Source: JADJLQ01 sp034439915
Lineage (GTDB): Bacteria > Bacteroidota > Bacteroidia > Chitinophagales > Saprospiraceae
NCBI GenBank assembly: GCA_034439915.1
Contig: JAWXBI010000134.1
Span: 1-5,659, forward strand
DNA length: 5,659 bases
Direction: 5' to 3'
How positions within the stretch are numbered: position 1 is the first letter of the stretch; the number at the start of each line of letters is the position of its first letter. Position numbers and translations under genes: made by a program. Below are positions 5,643-5,659 of this stretch, in pieces. The notes below the pieces were generated by a model. It saw only the letters and a list, made by a program, of their open reading frames with translations. It was not told the DNA's origin and searched no databases.

Positions 5643-5659
5643 ACTATATACAATCGATG

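Noticed and set aside
5020..5659. Search for tRNA, other structured RNA or a CRISPR array in the right flank
   Set aside because: I saw no cloverleaf with a T-loop GTTCRA motif and no regularly spaced direct repeats. The dyads are short and differ from one another.

Overview
The window looks like chromosomal DNA from a member of the Bacteroidota. Three things point there. A TAnnTTTG-type -7 promoter box (TATCTTTG, 112-119) lies upstream of the first gene. The first and last genes have AT-rich leaders without a clear Shine-Dalgarno sequence. The right-hand remnant resembles a transposase type I associated with that phylum. The exact taxon cannot be read from this sequence.

Layout. Positions 1-217 are non-coding: a CAA/CAG/TAACAG short repeat, a promoter box, and two copies of TTGATCCGGTA spaced 22 bp apart. 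A superoxide dismutase with an N-terminal export-type extension occupies 218-982. A 99-bp gap follows, holding a striking three-arm GATCCGA element (990-1018). Then comes a complete L-arabinose catabolic cluster in the order araB (1082-2767), araD (2760-3458), araA (3517-5019). The last 640 bp carry no intact gene. They contain a strong hairpin just after araA (probable transcript end), several short perfect dyads, and the apparent start of a degraded insertion sequence with a broken transposase N-terminus.

How the genes work together. AraA isomerises L-arabinose to L-ribulose, AraB phosphorylates it to L-ribulose-5-phosphate, and AraD epimerises that to D-xylulose-5-phosphate for the pentose phosphate pathway. 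All three carry the expected catalytic residues and near-standard lengths, so the pathway should be functional. No arabinose transporter, regulator or arabinan-degrading enzyme is in the window. The dismutase has no metabolic link to arabinose, but the same TTGATCCG motif at the same 22-bp spacing occurs in front of both sod and araB. This suggests a common regulator and is the most interesting signal here. I see no evidence of a wholly new multi-gene system; the leads are regulatory and mobile-element related.
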